Shown one piece after another: positions 25,171 through 32,797 of a DNA stretch of 64,000 bases. Every line of letters starts with the position of its first letter. Position 1 is the stretch's first letter. The notes under the pieces are model-generated. The model saw only the letters and a program-made list of their open reading frames with translations, did not search any database and was not told the origin of the DNA. Made by a program: the position numbers and the translations under genes. Source of the DNA: Chamaelirium japonicum (Eukaryota > Streptophyta > Magnoliopsida > Liliales > Melanthiaceae); contig CANTAL010000199.1 of the NCBI GenBank assembly GCA_947650365.1, positions 310,001 through 374,000 of the forward strand, read 5' to 3'.

Positions 25171-25960
25171 CACCCAGCCCTCCTTTCAGACCCCCGTCCC
25201 TCACGGCCCCCTCGAGCTGCCGCCCTTCACGCCCAGACCAGGTGATCGCCCCCCTCCCGCCGAGATGATCGCCCCCCTCCCCCTCGAGCCGCCGCCCTTG
25301 CCGGCCCCCCTCCCCCTCGAGCCGCCGCCCTTGCCGGCCCCCTCCCCCTCGAACCGCCCTTCACACCCTCTTTTCCGGCCTCCTTCACACTCTCTTTTCC
25401 GGCCGAGTTGATCGCCCCACCTTCACACCCTCTTTGCCGGCCTTAAATCCCGTCGATCATCTCTCATTCCCCTCTCACCTGCTTCCTTTCATTCCCCTCT
25501 CTCTCCCACCCCTCTCATCACCTAAATCAAAGCCGCCACCCTTGCGATCCCCCCAAATCCCGCGCCCCCTGCGATCCGCCCAAATCCCCGCTTGCTCCCT
25601 CCTTTCCGATCCCGCCTTCCCCCTTCCCTGTGATCCTCCTTCCCTGCGATCATGCCATCCCGCCTTCCCCTCTTCCCTGCGATACCCCAAAATCCCAAGT
25701 CCCTTTCACGCGCCTAAAATCCTGGCCCCGCCTCCCTTGCAATCCCCCGTGCCAAAAATCCTTGCCGCTTCTTCCCTACTTTCCAAATCGAGCAGACCAC
25801 GTTCAAATCCTCCCAAATACGGCAGGATCCTGGTATGGAAATTCTTCATTGTCCCCAACCCTTGCACGCACCCCAAACCCTTCAAGAGGCTGTGATTGTG
25901 CAGAAGGATGGATCGTGCAGAAGGCATCAACCCCTCCCCGCAACATCGTGCAGAATGCAT
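25171..25960 (+). other. Pyrimidine-rich leader-like segment with a 32-33-bp GC-rich minisatellite
   Basis: CCCTCGAGCCGCCGCCCTTG-type units recur with TCGAGCC/TCGAACC at 25284, 25317 and 25349 (steps of 33 and 32 bp). Beyond them is a long C/T-rich tract dotted with GCGATCC and CCAAATCC. Frames of 153 and 190 aa open here on the + strand, but they encode proline/serine-rich low-complexity sequence with no motif, as expected from a CT-rich 5'UTR. It may be a captured promoter/5'UTR. Confidence 0.5.
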
Positions 25961-25977
25961 CGCCCGCTCGCCCCCCG

Positions 25978-26236
25978 AGCCGCACGCAACCTCTAGGTCC
26001 GCTAGGTATGGACTCTCACTCTAGCACTCTCTCTATCTTAGTAAGAAAAAAAAATCAGCAAATTTTTTTTCTTTTCAATCAACATGAACCGCATGTTGAT
26101 TTCTACAAGGGTATCGGTAGACCTTGGATACCTTTGCAGAAATCAACAATTCCCGTTCCCATCTCTCTCTCTCTTGCTGATTTTTTTTTTTTTTGTTTTT
26201 AATCCATGGTTTTCTTCTTTTTTTTGCTCTCCCCCT
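25978..26236 (+). repeat. Triplicated intron-exon segment, copy A
   Basis: It begins AGCCGCACGCAA and contains a TAGGTATGG possible donor, TAGCACTCTCTC, and TTGATTTCTACAAGGG, ending in a T-rich tract before a decayed acceptor region. Copy B begins 259 bp later with the same order. The exon found in B and C is absent here, replaced by the start of B. Confidence 0.75.
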
Positions 26237-26540
26237 AGCCGCACGCAATCTCTAGGTCCGCCAGGTATGGACTCACACTCTAGCACTGTCTCTTTCTTAG
26301 TAAGAAAAAAATCAGCAAATTTTTTTTCTTTTCAATCAACATGGGTATTGGTAGACCTTGGATACCTTTGCAGAAATCAGCAATTCCCGTTCCCATCTCT
26401 CTCTCTCTTGCTGACTTTTTTTTTATCTGATTTTGTTTTTAATCCAGGGTTTTCTTCGTTTTTTTGCAGCGGTGATTCAACAACAAGGCGTGGATCAAAC
26501 CGAGGTGAGATCTTTCTCTCTTGGTTATTATTATTATTTT
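26237..26540 (+). repeat. Triplicated intron-exon segment, copy B
   Basis: It matches copy A from AGCCGCACGCAA onward. It lacks the ~19 nt containing TTGATTTCTACAAG, and continues through a T-rich tract, an AG acceptor, a 35-nt exon and a GTGAG donor into TTATTATTATTATTTTT. Confidence 0.75.
26470..26504 (+). CDS. 35-nt mini-exon bounded by TTTTTGCAG and GTGAGA (product unknown)
   Basis: A T-rich polypyrimidine tract and GCAG precede the segment CGGTGATTCAACAAC...CCGAG, and GTGAGATC follows: a canonical plant intron-exon-intron arrangement. In the frame that starts one base before the exon (xCG) it reads AVIQQQGVDQTE, matched to no family. Copy C at 27305 preserves the same borders with one CAA fewer. 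It could be an untranslated exon of the captured leader. Confidence 0.4.
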
Positions 26541-27157
26541 TCTTATTGGGCAAAAAAAAAATCGACATTGCAATTCCTGGGCAAAAAAAAATTGATTCAC
26601 CAGGGGTAAAAAAAATTGATTCACCATGTCTTTTTCACCATATGTCTTGGCTGACCAATCTGATTCACCATATGTTTTGTGAAATTGCAAATTTGTTGAT
26701 CTTTCGTTGTTTTTTTTTTCATCATATGTTTCGTGACAATTGCAAATCTGCTTTGGTTCATTTAAATAACCCACTGAGTGACCCACTGAAGTAGCATCAA
26801 GAGATGGGTGCTTGATAATTGCATGGCTTTCAAACATCTCATTCCTTTGCTTTTCTTTTTTCTTTATTTTTTTTAAAAGTATTTTGCTTTCATTTACATC
26901 AAATTAATCTTTGTACAGCTTTTGAAATCTTTTTCACCATATGTTTTGGAAGCTGTACTTTTGCACATCCATCCAATCTGATTCACCATATGTCTTGGCT
27001 CACCAACTTCTAACCAATTGTCACAAAAGCAGCTTGGCTCACCAACTTGGTTAGAAGTTGGCTCACCAAGCTTGGCTAACCTATATTGTACTTGGGCAAA
27101 AAGTTTTGGAATCTGATTCACCTTATGTTTTCGAAGCTGTACTTTTGCACATTCATC
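26541..27157. other. AT-rich intron-like sequence with dispersed CACCATATG repeats
   Basis: CTGATTCACCATATG or close variants recur at several points (about 26636, 26662, 26934, 26980 and 27115). A longer block, TTTTGGAAGCTGTACTTTTG, occurs at about 26943 and, slightly changed, near 27127. Poly-T and poly-A tracts fill the rest. The open frames here are short and low-complexity, and no coding signal is seen. Confidence 0.6.
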
Positions 27158-27385
27158 CAATGTTGATTTCTACAAGGGTATTGGTAGACCTTGGGTACCT
27201 TTGCGGAAATCAGCAATTCCCGTTCCCATCTCACTCTCTCTTGCTGATTTTTTTTTTATATCTGATTTTGTTTTTAATCCAAGGTTTTCTTCGTTTTTTG
27301 GTAGCGGTGATTCAACAAGGCGTCGATTAAACCGAGGTGAGATCTTTCTCTCTTGGTTATTATTATTATTTTTCTTCTTGGGCCA
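27158..27385 (+). repeat. Triplicated intron-exon segment, copy C
   Basis: It starts at TTGATTTCTACAAGGG (present in A, missing from B) and follows the B order through the T-rich tract, acceptor, exon, GTGAGATC donor and the TTATTATTATT tract. It therefore retains parts specific to A and to B, so it is not a simple copy of either. Confidence 0.75.
27305..27336 (+). CDS. 32-nt mini-exon, second copy
   Basis: Bounded by GGTAG and GTGAGATC, it aligns to the 35-nt exon at 26470 with one CAA triplet missing and two substitutions, one of which makes a TAA in the AVIQQQGVDQTE frame. Retention of both splice borders is notable; coding ability is not supported. Confidence 0.35.
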
Positions 27386-28257
27386 AAAAAATGGACATTA
27401 TTTTTCTCAGAAAATATTTTTTTTTGAAATTGTTTTATTAATACAAAAAAAATTTGGGTGAAGAAAATTTTGTGTTGATTGGATAAAGGCATTGACAAAA
27501 CTAATATGCAAAGGAGTGTGTGCGGGAATTTTGGTGTGTTTTATTCATAAAAGTTTTATTTCTTGCTGATTTTGCTATTTCCGAAAGCAAAACAACCTCA
27601 TGATTGTTGATTTTTTTTGCAGATTTTTGCAATTTCCGAAATCAAAAAACAATCAAAATCATCGTTGGTGGCAAGGTGATCATCCTGATTTCTTTTTGCA
27701 GATTTTTGCTGATTTTTTTGCTTATTTTTTTTGCTGATTTTCTTGCTGATTTTTCCTGATTTTTCCGTCATTCTAAAAATAAAACCCTTATGTTAACTGT
27801 TTCCTAAAAAAAACTCTAATCGTTGAATAGACGGATCAAAATCAACGCTGATTTTTCCTGATTATTCTATAAAAACTCTAATCGGTGTAAGAAGCTTTCC
27901 GGACTATTCTATAAAAACTTTACTTTTCTCCTTCACTGCTCTTTCTCTTATACTTTGATTTGCTTATATTTGCATTGGTGACAAAAAAAAATCTTTCTTA
28001 ATTTTTCTTTCAAAAACTTCAAGGTTCTTTTTTTTTTTTTTAATTCATCGTGTACAAGGACACTATCGTACGGCATCGGCCCCTCGCAGACTCGCCCTTG
28101 CCGCACACAGCCTCTCCATCCACCAAGATGATATCTGGATTCTTCATGGTTGCGGCATAGTGTACATCTATTAACAATGCTCACTCATCTTTTCTTCAAG
28201 ATATCTTGAGTTGCCAACCTATTTAGGACTGATTTCCATGTACAAACATCCATGCGA
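27386..28257. other. AT-rich intron-like sequence with TGCTGATTTT micro-repeats
   Basis: The motif TGCTGATTTT or GCAGATTTTTGC recurs many times at 27560-27760. A less AT-rich patch at about 28040-28190 (CGGCATCGGCCCCTCG, CACCAAGATGATATCTGG) may be captured exon sequence, but no frame on either strand gave a recognisable protein. Confidence 0.5.
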
Positions 28258-28274
28258 GGGGGGGGGGGGGGGGG
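28258..28274. repeat. 17-nt G homopolymer
   Basis: An unbroken run of 17 G followed by CGGGGAGCG. Such a run could form a quadruplex, and it is also a place where length may be wrong in the assembly. Confidence 0.9.
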
Positions 28275-28933
28275 CGGGGAGCGACCGGACTTTTCCAAAC
28301 AATGTCTCTCCATTCCACTTCTTCATCCCTATTCTTATTGCATTCCAGGCAGCAGAAAAGCTGAAAGTGGAGTTTTTTTTCTGAGGACCTATGAACTTTG
28401 CTTTCTGTGCCCTCAAGGTTTAGTCTAATTGCTTTGATTCGGTTGAACAACTCCTCCACCTGGTAAATCATAGGTCTCGGGAGTACCCATATGCTATTAT
28501 GCAGAAAATCAGCACACTGTTGTTCCTATCTACAGAAAGCTAATCTTCCTACCTCCTTTAAATATGTGCCACCGTATATTCCCCCAAGGTTTATTTTATG
28601 TTCTAAATTGCAGGCCTATAGAGCAGCTTTTAGTTCCCAAGTAGCAACTATAGTCCACTAATTCTGAGCCTATATGCATCTTTTCTTCCTTCTGCATAGA
28701 TTTGTTTGTACTGAAGATTCTGATGTTTTTCCTTATCAAATTTTAGGATTGTTATACCTTCTAAGTTCGAGACCCTTAAATTTTGGATTACTAATTGCAC
28801 CTTCATGTTACCAAAAGCGCGTTCACATTTAATTTTTGTTCTGGAACACTTTAATGTTAGCAATATTCTGTTGATGTTTGAGTTGCCTGCATTTATTTGC
28901 TCTTTAAGTTGCTGAACAATATTTTAAATGCAG
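28275..28933 (+). other. Intron-like sequence upstream of the zinc-knuckle exon
   Basis: AT-rich, ending in a typical acceptor (AATATTTTAAATGCAG) at 28933. Short possible exonic bits such as CCAGGCAGCAGAAAAGCTG near 28346 were examined, but no zinc-knuckle residues were found. The upstream knuckles of the same gene family are not visible. Confidence 0.55.
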
Positions 28934-29025
28934 GGGGTACAAAATTTGCGAACTGCTTTGTTTGTAACGAACGCGGGCATTTGAGCAAGAACTGCCCTAA
29001 AAATACAAAGGGAATCTATCCAAAG
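28934..29025 (+). CDS. Single exon of a ZCCHC9-like CCHC zinc-knuckle protein
   Basis: A 92-nt exon between ATGCAG and GTATTT. From the third base it reads GTKFA, then NCFVCNERGHLSKNCPKN, then TKGIYPK, with no stop. C-X2-C-X4-H-X4-C is complete (CFVC, H, C). The block GGTKFxxCFxCNxxGHLSKNCPxNxxGIYPK is characteristic of plant relatives of ZCCHC9, small nuclear proteins with several zinc knuckles that bind nucleic acid. In those proteins the next segment carries a GGCCKxCGGVTHLAxDC knuckle; it was searched for downstream and not found. The exon is thus an isolated captured piece, lying inside the Helitron in sense orientation with both splice borders kept. The exon call is firm by motif; function in place is unlikely. 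Confidence 0.75.
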
Positions 29026-29544
29026 GTATTTTGTATTGTCTTCATCCTTTTAGCATGCTATGTAACCATATAATGCGTTGTCATAGGTGGTTATTTTGGC
29101 AGATCATCCAAGTTCTGATATGTTAGTTGTATGTGGTTTTCATTGTTTTACTTTTACATACACGAACAAAAAATATCAACAAGGATACAAAATATCTTAA
29201 CATATACTACAGAATAGTGAGTATAATAATATTTTGCACAACCTGATTTTTATCAACCTGAATTTTTTTAGTGCACATTCTAGAAGACTAGAACATATTT
29301 TAGGAATCCAATGACAATAAATTGCATTTCGGGCTAAAATAGAAGTAATCAAAATTTTGTTAAAATCAGCATTTCGGGCAAAATCAGTTGTTTTGATTTA
29401 TTTTGCTGATTTTGCTTATTTCGAACAGCAAATTTGCAAAAAAAAAAGAGCAAATTTTATTGACTTTCTTTGTCTGCATGCAACTGAACCTGAAGGTTCT
29501 CCCGATTTCTGCGGCCCGATTGATATGCCTCAATCGGAAAAACC
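29026..29544. other. AT-rich non-coding sequence after the zinc-knuckle exon
   Basis: Intron-like AT-rich DNA with ATTTCGGGC(T/A)AAAA repeats near 29326 and 29371 and a short richer patch at 29461-29544. The 109-aa frame beginning at 29357 has no recognisable motif and crosses the duplicated hairpin segment, so it is not called. Confidence 0.5.
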
Positions 29545-29680
29545 TTCGGGCTTAAAAGCATTGCCACTAACATGCAAAGGGTCTCTCGGTGCACCGCCGA
29601 GAGACCCATCTCTTTTATACTTTTTTATAAGAAAACATTCGGGCTTAATAGCATTGCCACTGACATTCAAAACCAATCCG
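29545..29680. repeat. 93-bp local duplication containing an 11-bp-stem hairpin
   Basis: TTCGGGCTTAA(A/T)AGCATTG starts at 29545 and 29638, 93 bp apart. Between the copies, GGGTCTCTCGG (29579-29589) and CCGAGAGACCC (29597-29607) form a perfect 11-bp stem around a 7-nt loop. The second copy is followed by CCGAGGTGAGATTT, which resembles the exon end/donor seen in the mini-exon at 26470. No T run follows the stem, so it is not a bacterial-type terminator. Confidence 0.7.
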
Positions 29681-29719
29681 AGGTGAGATTTCAACAGTGC
29701 AAATCTTTTCTTTGAGTGT

Positions 29720-30054
29720 ATGTAGGATCTTGATCTTACAAAACCTGGGATTCATAAAAGTTTTAATACACCTGGGTTTGAAACAACTACTAAAGAAGTT
29801 TTGAAGAAAGCAAATAACGGTTTCGTAACATTCAATTCTCACGTTCAAATCATCGACCCTGGATGCTTGAGCCATTGAAGATGAGATGTTGGAGGAAACT
29901 GAACCCCTTTAGCCGTCAGTGGCCGGGTTCAACCTCCTGCAACTCTCACCTTCAAAACCCAACAATGGAGCAAGAACAGGTGTTGGAAGACATTTATGAA
30001 AGGAAGCATGCAGATTCTGTTTATGGAATTCACTATACAACAGATGTACGATAT
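29720..30054 (+). pseudogene. Coding-like remnant of unknown family
   Basis: Base composition becomes more balanced and two frames give protein-like stretches. One contains KPGIHKSFNTPGFETTTKEV and FVTFNSHVQIIDPG (about 29737-29864). The other, from an ATG near 29965, reads MEQEQVLEDIYERKHADSV followed by YGIHYTTD, before GTACG, which could be a splice donor. I do not recognise either. They may be exons of one gene captured by the Helitron, or chance. No function is proposed. Confidence 0.25.
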
Positions 30055-30328
30055 ATATTCTTGCTGTTTTCCCATGTTTTTTTTCTGTTTTTTTTTAGAA
30101 CTCCACCGTGTATATGGATGTGGCTCTGTTTTTTTATCGAGAATGAACATCTTTGTTTCATCAATAATTCTCTTTTCATGTAAACATCTATATTTGAGAA
30201 TGATTCTTTGAATGCCACATATTCTGTTTTAGACCTTGCTGTACTCTATTTTTTAATTCATTTTGTAATCAAATTTGGAATCCAATTTTGGTTCCATTCT
30301 AAAGAGAGAGTATTCCCTCAATTTTTGG
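30055..30328. other. AT-rich sequence, nothing recognised
   Basis: T-rich tracts (TTTTTTTTCTGTTTTTTTT near 30077) and intron-like composition, with no motif on either strand. The region just before 30329 (AGTATTCCCTCAATTTTTGGG) may be a decayed upstream part of the aldo-keto reductase remnant. Confidence 0.5.
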
Positions 30329-30529
30329 GTTTTAAATCATGCACTTCAATTACAAAGGAAGCTAAGGGAGTTCTATAAGGAGAATAGCATTCAAGTGACT
30401 ACTTATAGCCCCCTATGAGGTTAGGGTGGCCCAAGTGGCCAAAACCTGGTAATGGAGAATGAGGTGCTCAAAGAGATAGCCAAGGCTAGAGGAAAGACTA
30501 ACTCAATTGTGGTCTCATTTGTTTTTTGT
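30329..30529 (+). pseudogene. Plant aldo-keto reductase fragment, decayed
   Basis: One frame from 30329 gives KLREFYKENSIQVTTYSPL, then TGA (30416-30418), GGT and TAG (30422-30424), then in the same frame GGPSGQ and NLVMENEVLKEIAKARGKT, then VVSFVF. This follows the order of plant NADPH-dependent aldo-keto reductases of the chalcone-reductase-like group: QQ(K/R)KLREFC, GIxVTAYSPLG, WGxNxVMExEVLKEIAxARGKT, QVxLRW. It corresponds to a stretch past the middle of a ~310-residue enzyme. The catalytic Asp/Tyr/Lys/His region upstream and the IPKS cofactor-binding motif downstream are absent, and two in-frame stops interrupt it. Homology then fades into T-rich DNA. It is a captured or relic fragment, not a working reductase. 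Confidence 0.7.
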
Positions 30530-30920
30530 TTTCCTTTAATTGTACTCAATGGGCCATTACCAAGTGCAGCAATGACTTTTAATGGTGGACATGACATCAC
30601 ACAATTGGACCATGACCAAGTGCAGCAAGGATTTTGAGCGAGTGGAACTTTTAATGGTGATGACCGAGCAACACAGTCACCGTTTCGAGTGAGAGGAACG
30701 AGATCACCACTTGCGATCGAAGCCGTAATCTTTGAAGATCTTCCCGATCGAGATCTCATCTCTTCACCGGCTAGCTCCCGCACCACTCGGTGATCTCCCT
30801 CTAGCTGGAAAAGAACTGAAGCGTCATCGTCTCCATCCCCCCTCAGCAATTCATTGCCGCTATTTGAGGGATGATCAGAGTTTGCTAGCAAGGTGCACAA
30901 GTCAGATATTTTAGATACAA
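30530..30920. other. Short direct repeats and mixed-composition sequence
   Basis: ACCAAGTGCAGCAA followed by CTTTTAATGGTG occurs at about 30558 and again, spread apart, at 30613-30660. The rest (30660-30910) is GC-balanced with GATCTTCCCGATCGAGATC palindromic bits and could be captured exon sequence. The minus-strand frame 30421-30900 runs antisense across the reductase fragment and has no motif of its own, so it is not called. Confidence 0.45.
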
Positions 30921-31492
30921 ATACTAATGATTGTTCAATGTATGTTGATTTACATGTATGATAGATGTGTAGACCTCAATGTTTTCTTAACCAGTTAATA
31001 ATTGAAGTTCAGTTATACGTAAAGTTTATGTATGTTTAGTTTTTTGTTTGCTGGTGTTTTTTTCCCTTCAAATACAGTGAAATGCTTTATGAACTTCTTA
31101 TATTTATGAAGTTATAATGCATCATCATTCCTGGATATTAAGTTAATGAGTTTTGAGGGGTTCTGAACTCAAGGTGGCTGTACATCTCTCAAGTTCTCAA
31201 CGCATGTTTGCTTAGGCAATCAAGCAGTCATCGCCTAGGTCTGTCAGACTCCTTGAGTACGCTGGTTTATTATTATGTTACTTAATGGATAGTAGGACTT
31301 ATCTATGGACTCTATACACTAGTTGAGTAAGAAGCAGTTTTCATGAAATTTTTTTTCTGGTTGTGTTGCCAGAATCATCATAATCACTTGGTTTTCTTCT
31401 TTTGTATTTTTGGCAGTATGGTCGTATACTGGGACAGTGACATAAATTAGTGCATAATATGCAAACCAGACCCGACACAATCAGCGGTTGTA
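30921..31492. other. AT-rich sequence without recognisable features
   Basis: Non-coding-looking AT-rich DNA on both strands. No repeats of note were found until the ACCCGACAC motif near 31470. Confidence 0.5.
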
Positions 31493-31548
31493 CAGGTGTG
31501 TTGCCATCGAAGGCGGCCTGCTGCAGTGTAGACAGACACGGGCATGCA
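31493..31548 (+). repeat. Internal copy of the Helitron 3' terminal 56 nt, lacking CTAG
   Basis: 31493-31548 aligns base for base in length with 31887-31942, the 56 nt before the terminal CTAG. Both contain TGTGTTGCC, GAAGGCGGCC(T/C)GCTGCAGTG and CACGGGCATGCA. The internal copy is followed by ATTTTGG instead of CTAG. It keeps a weaker hairpin, GTGT/ACAC. Confidence 0.8.
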
Positions 31549-31734
31549 ATTTTGGACCCGAAACGGCTAACCCGACACACGACCCGACTCGAAATTAGGT
31601 CCGGGTCAAACGAAATCGGGTCGTAAACGGATCGACACGACGGACCTGTTTAGTAAATGGGTCGGGTCTGGTTTTTGTATCCGACCTATTTAATACCCTT
31701 TTAAAAACCAATGGGTTAGGCCAGTATTGCCGTC
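31549..31734. repeat. GGGTCG/ACCCG-rich segment of transposon-like character
   Basis: CCCGACAC, CGACCCGACTCG, GGTCCGGGTC, CGGGTCG and GGGTCGGGTC occur within about 130 bp, giving many short inverted matches between the ACCCG half (31556-31590) and the GGGTCG half (31600-31680). Such pattern-rich segments occur in several non-autonomous plant DNA elements; the family is not determined. Confidence 0.45.
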
Positions 31735-31810
31735 GAAAGTTTTTTGTTGCCGAAGATGGTCAGCTGCATTGTCGCCGAATACGACGGTGTGGGTGGTGAA
31801 GCCCAGGGTG

Positions 31811-31930
31811 TGTCCTGTCGTCGAAGGCGGTCCGCTTTTTTGCCGACAGCTGTGTTGCCGCCGAAGGCGGCCCGCTGCAGTGCCGACAGCTGTGTTGCCG
31901 CCGAAGGCGGCCCGCTGCAGTGCCGACAGG
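31811..31930. repeat. 40-bp minisatellite next to the Helitron 3' end
   Basis: TGCCGACAG(C/G) occurs at 31841, 31881 and 31921, exact 40-bp steps. Each step contains TGTTGCCGCCGAAGGCGGCC and GCTGCAG. A diverged copy precedes it (about 31811-31840), with a further degenerate one near 31735-31790. The GCCGCCGAAGGCGGC core is self-complementary. Confidence 0.85.
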
Positions 31931-31946
31931 CACGGGCATGCACTAG
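31920..31946 (+). other. Helitron 3' terminus: hairpin plus CTAG
   Basis: GTGCC (31920-31924), loop GACA, GGCAC (31929-31933), then 9 nt (GGGCATGCA), then CTAG (31943-31946), followed by T. Hairpin, spacing, CTRR-type end and the 3' T match the known Helitron 3' signature. Confidence 0.75.
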
Positions 31947-32614
31947 TTCATTCATACAATCCATTCTAATTGTTTTGCACGACTGTATCCATTCTGATTC
32001 ATTCGTACGATCCACCCTAATTCCTTCGTATGATCCATTCAAATTTATTCGCACGAATCTATCCATTCTAATTCAATCGTACGATCCATTCGAATTCATT
32101 CATATGATCCATTTTAATTCATTCATACGATCCATTCTAATTCATTCGTACGAATGTATCCATTCTAATTCATTCGTACGATCCATTCTAATTCATTCGC
32201 ACATTCTATTCTAATTCATTCGTACGATCCATTCTAATTCATTCGCACGATCCATTCTAATTCATTTGCACGATCCATTCTAACTCATTCGCACGAATGT
32301 ATCCATTCTAATTCATTCGTACGATCCATTCTAATTCATTCCCACGATCCAATCTAACTCATTCGAACGATCCATTGTAATTCATTCGTACGAACCATTC
32401 TATTTCATTCGTACGATCCATTCTTACTCATTCGTACAATCTATTCTAATTCATTCACACGAATGTATCCATTCTAATTCATTCGTATGATCCATTCTAA
32501 TTCATTCGCACGATCCTTTCTAATTCATTCGTACGATCTATTCTAATTCATTCGCACGATCCATTCTAATTCATTCGCACAATCTATTCTAATTCATTCG
32601 TAATTCATTCGCAT
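31947..32614 (-). repeat. 23-bp satellite, block F (TTC form), left arm of palindrome 2
   Basis: Starts with the T that completes the interrupted monomer. The TCCACCC monomer lies 64 nt downstream (32011), the same 64-nt distance as from the empty sites in copies 1 (17391 to 17455) and 3 (38647 to 38711). The arm to the fold-back is longer than in the other copies. Confidence 0.95.
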
Positions 32615-32797
32615 GATCATTCAGGTGTTTAGGTTGCAGTCTCAGACTTTGTATTTGGTTGAATACAAAGGTGCACCTTTGAAAGTTAGTTGATCGTGGG
32701 GAGACCCTGTGTGATCCATTCTAAGTCATTCAATGGTGCACCTTTGTATTCAACCAAACACAAAGTATGAGGCCGCAACCTAAACACCTGAATGATC
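32615..32797. repeat. 183-bp fold-back unit, copy 2
   Basis: Same length and plan as copy 1, and the loop has the same orientation (TTGATCGTGGGGAGACCC). The arms differ at a few bases (TTGCAGTCTC on the left, CAATGGTGCACC on the right). The right flank has a CATAC-class monomer (GTATGAATG on the + strand) at the position where copy 1 has one; the left flank lacks it. Confidence 0.9.

Larger units (their letters stand above)
24702..31946 (+). mobile_element. Non-autonomous Helitron carrying gene fragments (7,245 bp)
   Basis: The island begins with TCTATATAAC immediately after an A and ends with CTAG immediately before a T. A 5-bp-stem hairpin lies 9 nt upstream of CTAG. Helitrons are known for 5' TC, 3' CTRR with a nearby hairpin, insertion between A and T, and no target-site duplication or terminal inverted repeat; all are met. 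Joining the flanks restores a single 23-bp monomer in exact register, with no bases gained or lost. No Rep or helicase motif and no long frame are seen, so it would have been moved in trans. The contents are plant gene pieces in the sense orientation, plus minisatellites. Homologous empty sites occur at 17390/17391 and 38646/38647. Confidence 0.8.

Noticed and set aside
24802-25268. Overlapping 123-149-aa frames on both strands
   Set aside because: The 198-bp duplication is a multiple of three, so open frames on both strands are carried over. No protein family recognised.
25434-26202. Proline/serine-rich + strand frames of 153 and 190 aa
   Set aside because: They lie in a CT-rich leader-like tract, overlap in different frames, contain no motif, and the second runs into poly-T and intron-like repeats.
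28648-28863. Minus-strand 71-aa frame with protein-like composition
   Set aside because: It lies in an AT-rich intron-like segment upstream of a + strand exon. No motif or splice support.
29579-29607. Rho-independent terminator
   Set aside because: There is a stem-loop but no U-tract, and the context is eukaryotic.
30421-30900. Minus-strand 159-aa frame
   Set aside because: It is antisense to the aldo-keto reductase remnant over much of its length and shows no motif of its own.
31716-32214. Frames of 80-156 aa crossing the Helitron 3' end into the satellite
   Set aside because: They are built from the 40-bp minisatellite plus satellite monomers and cross a transposon boundary.
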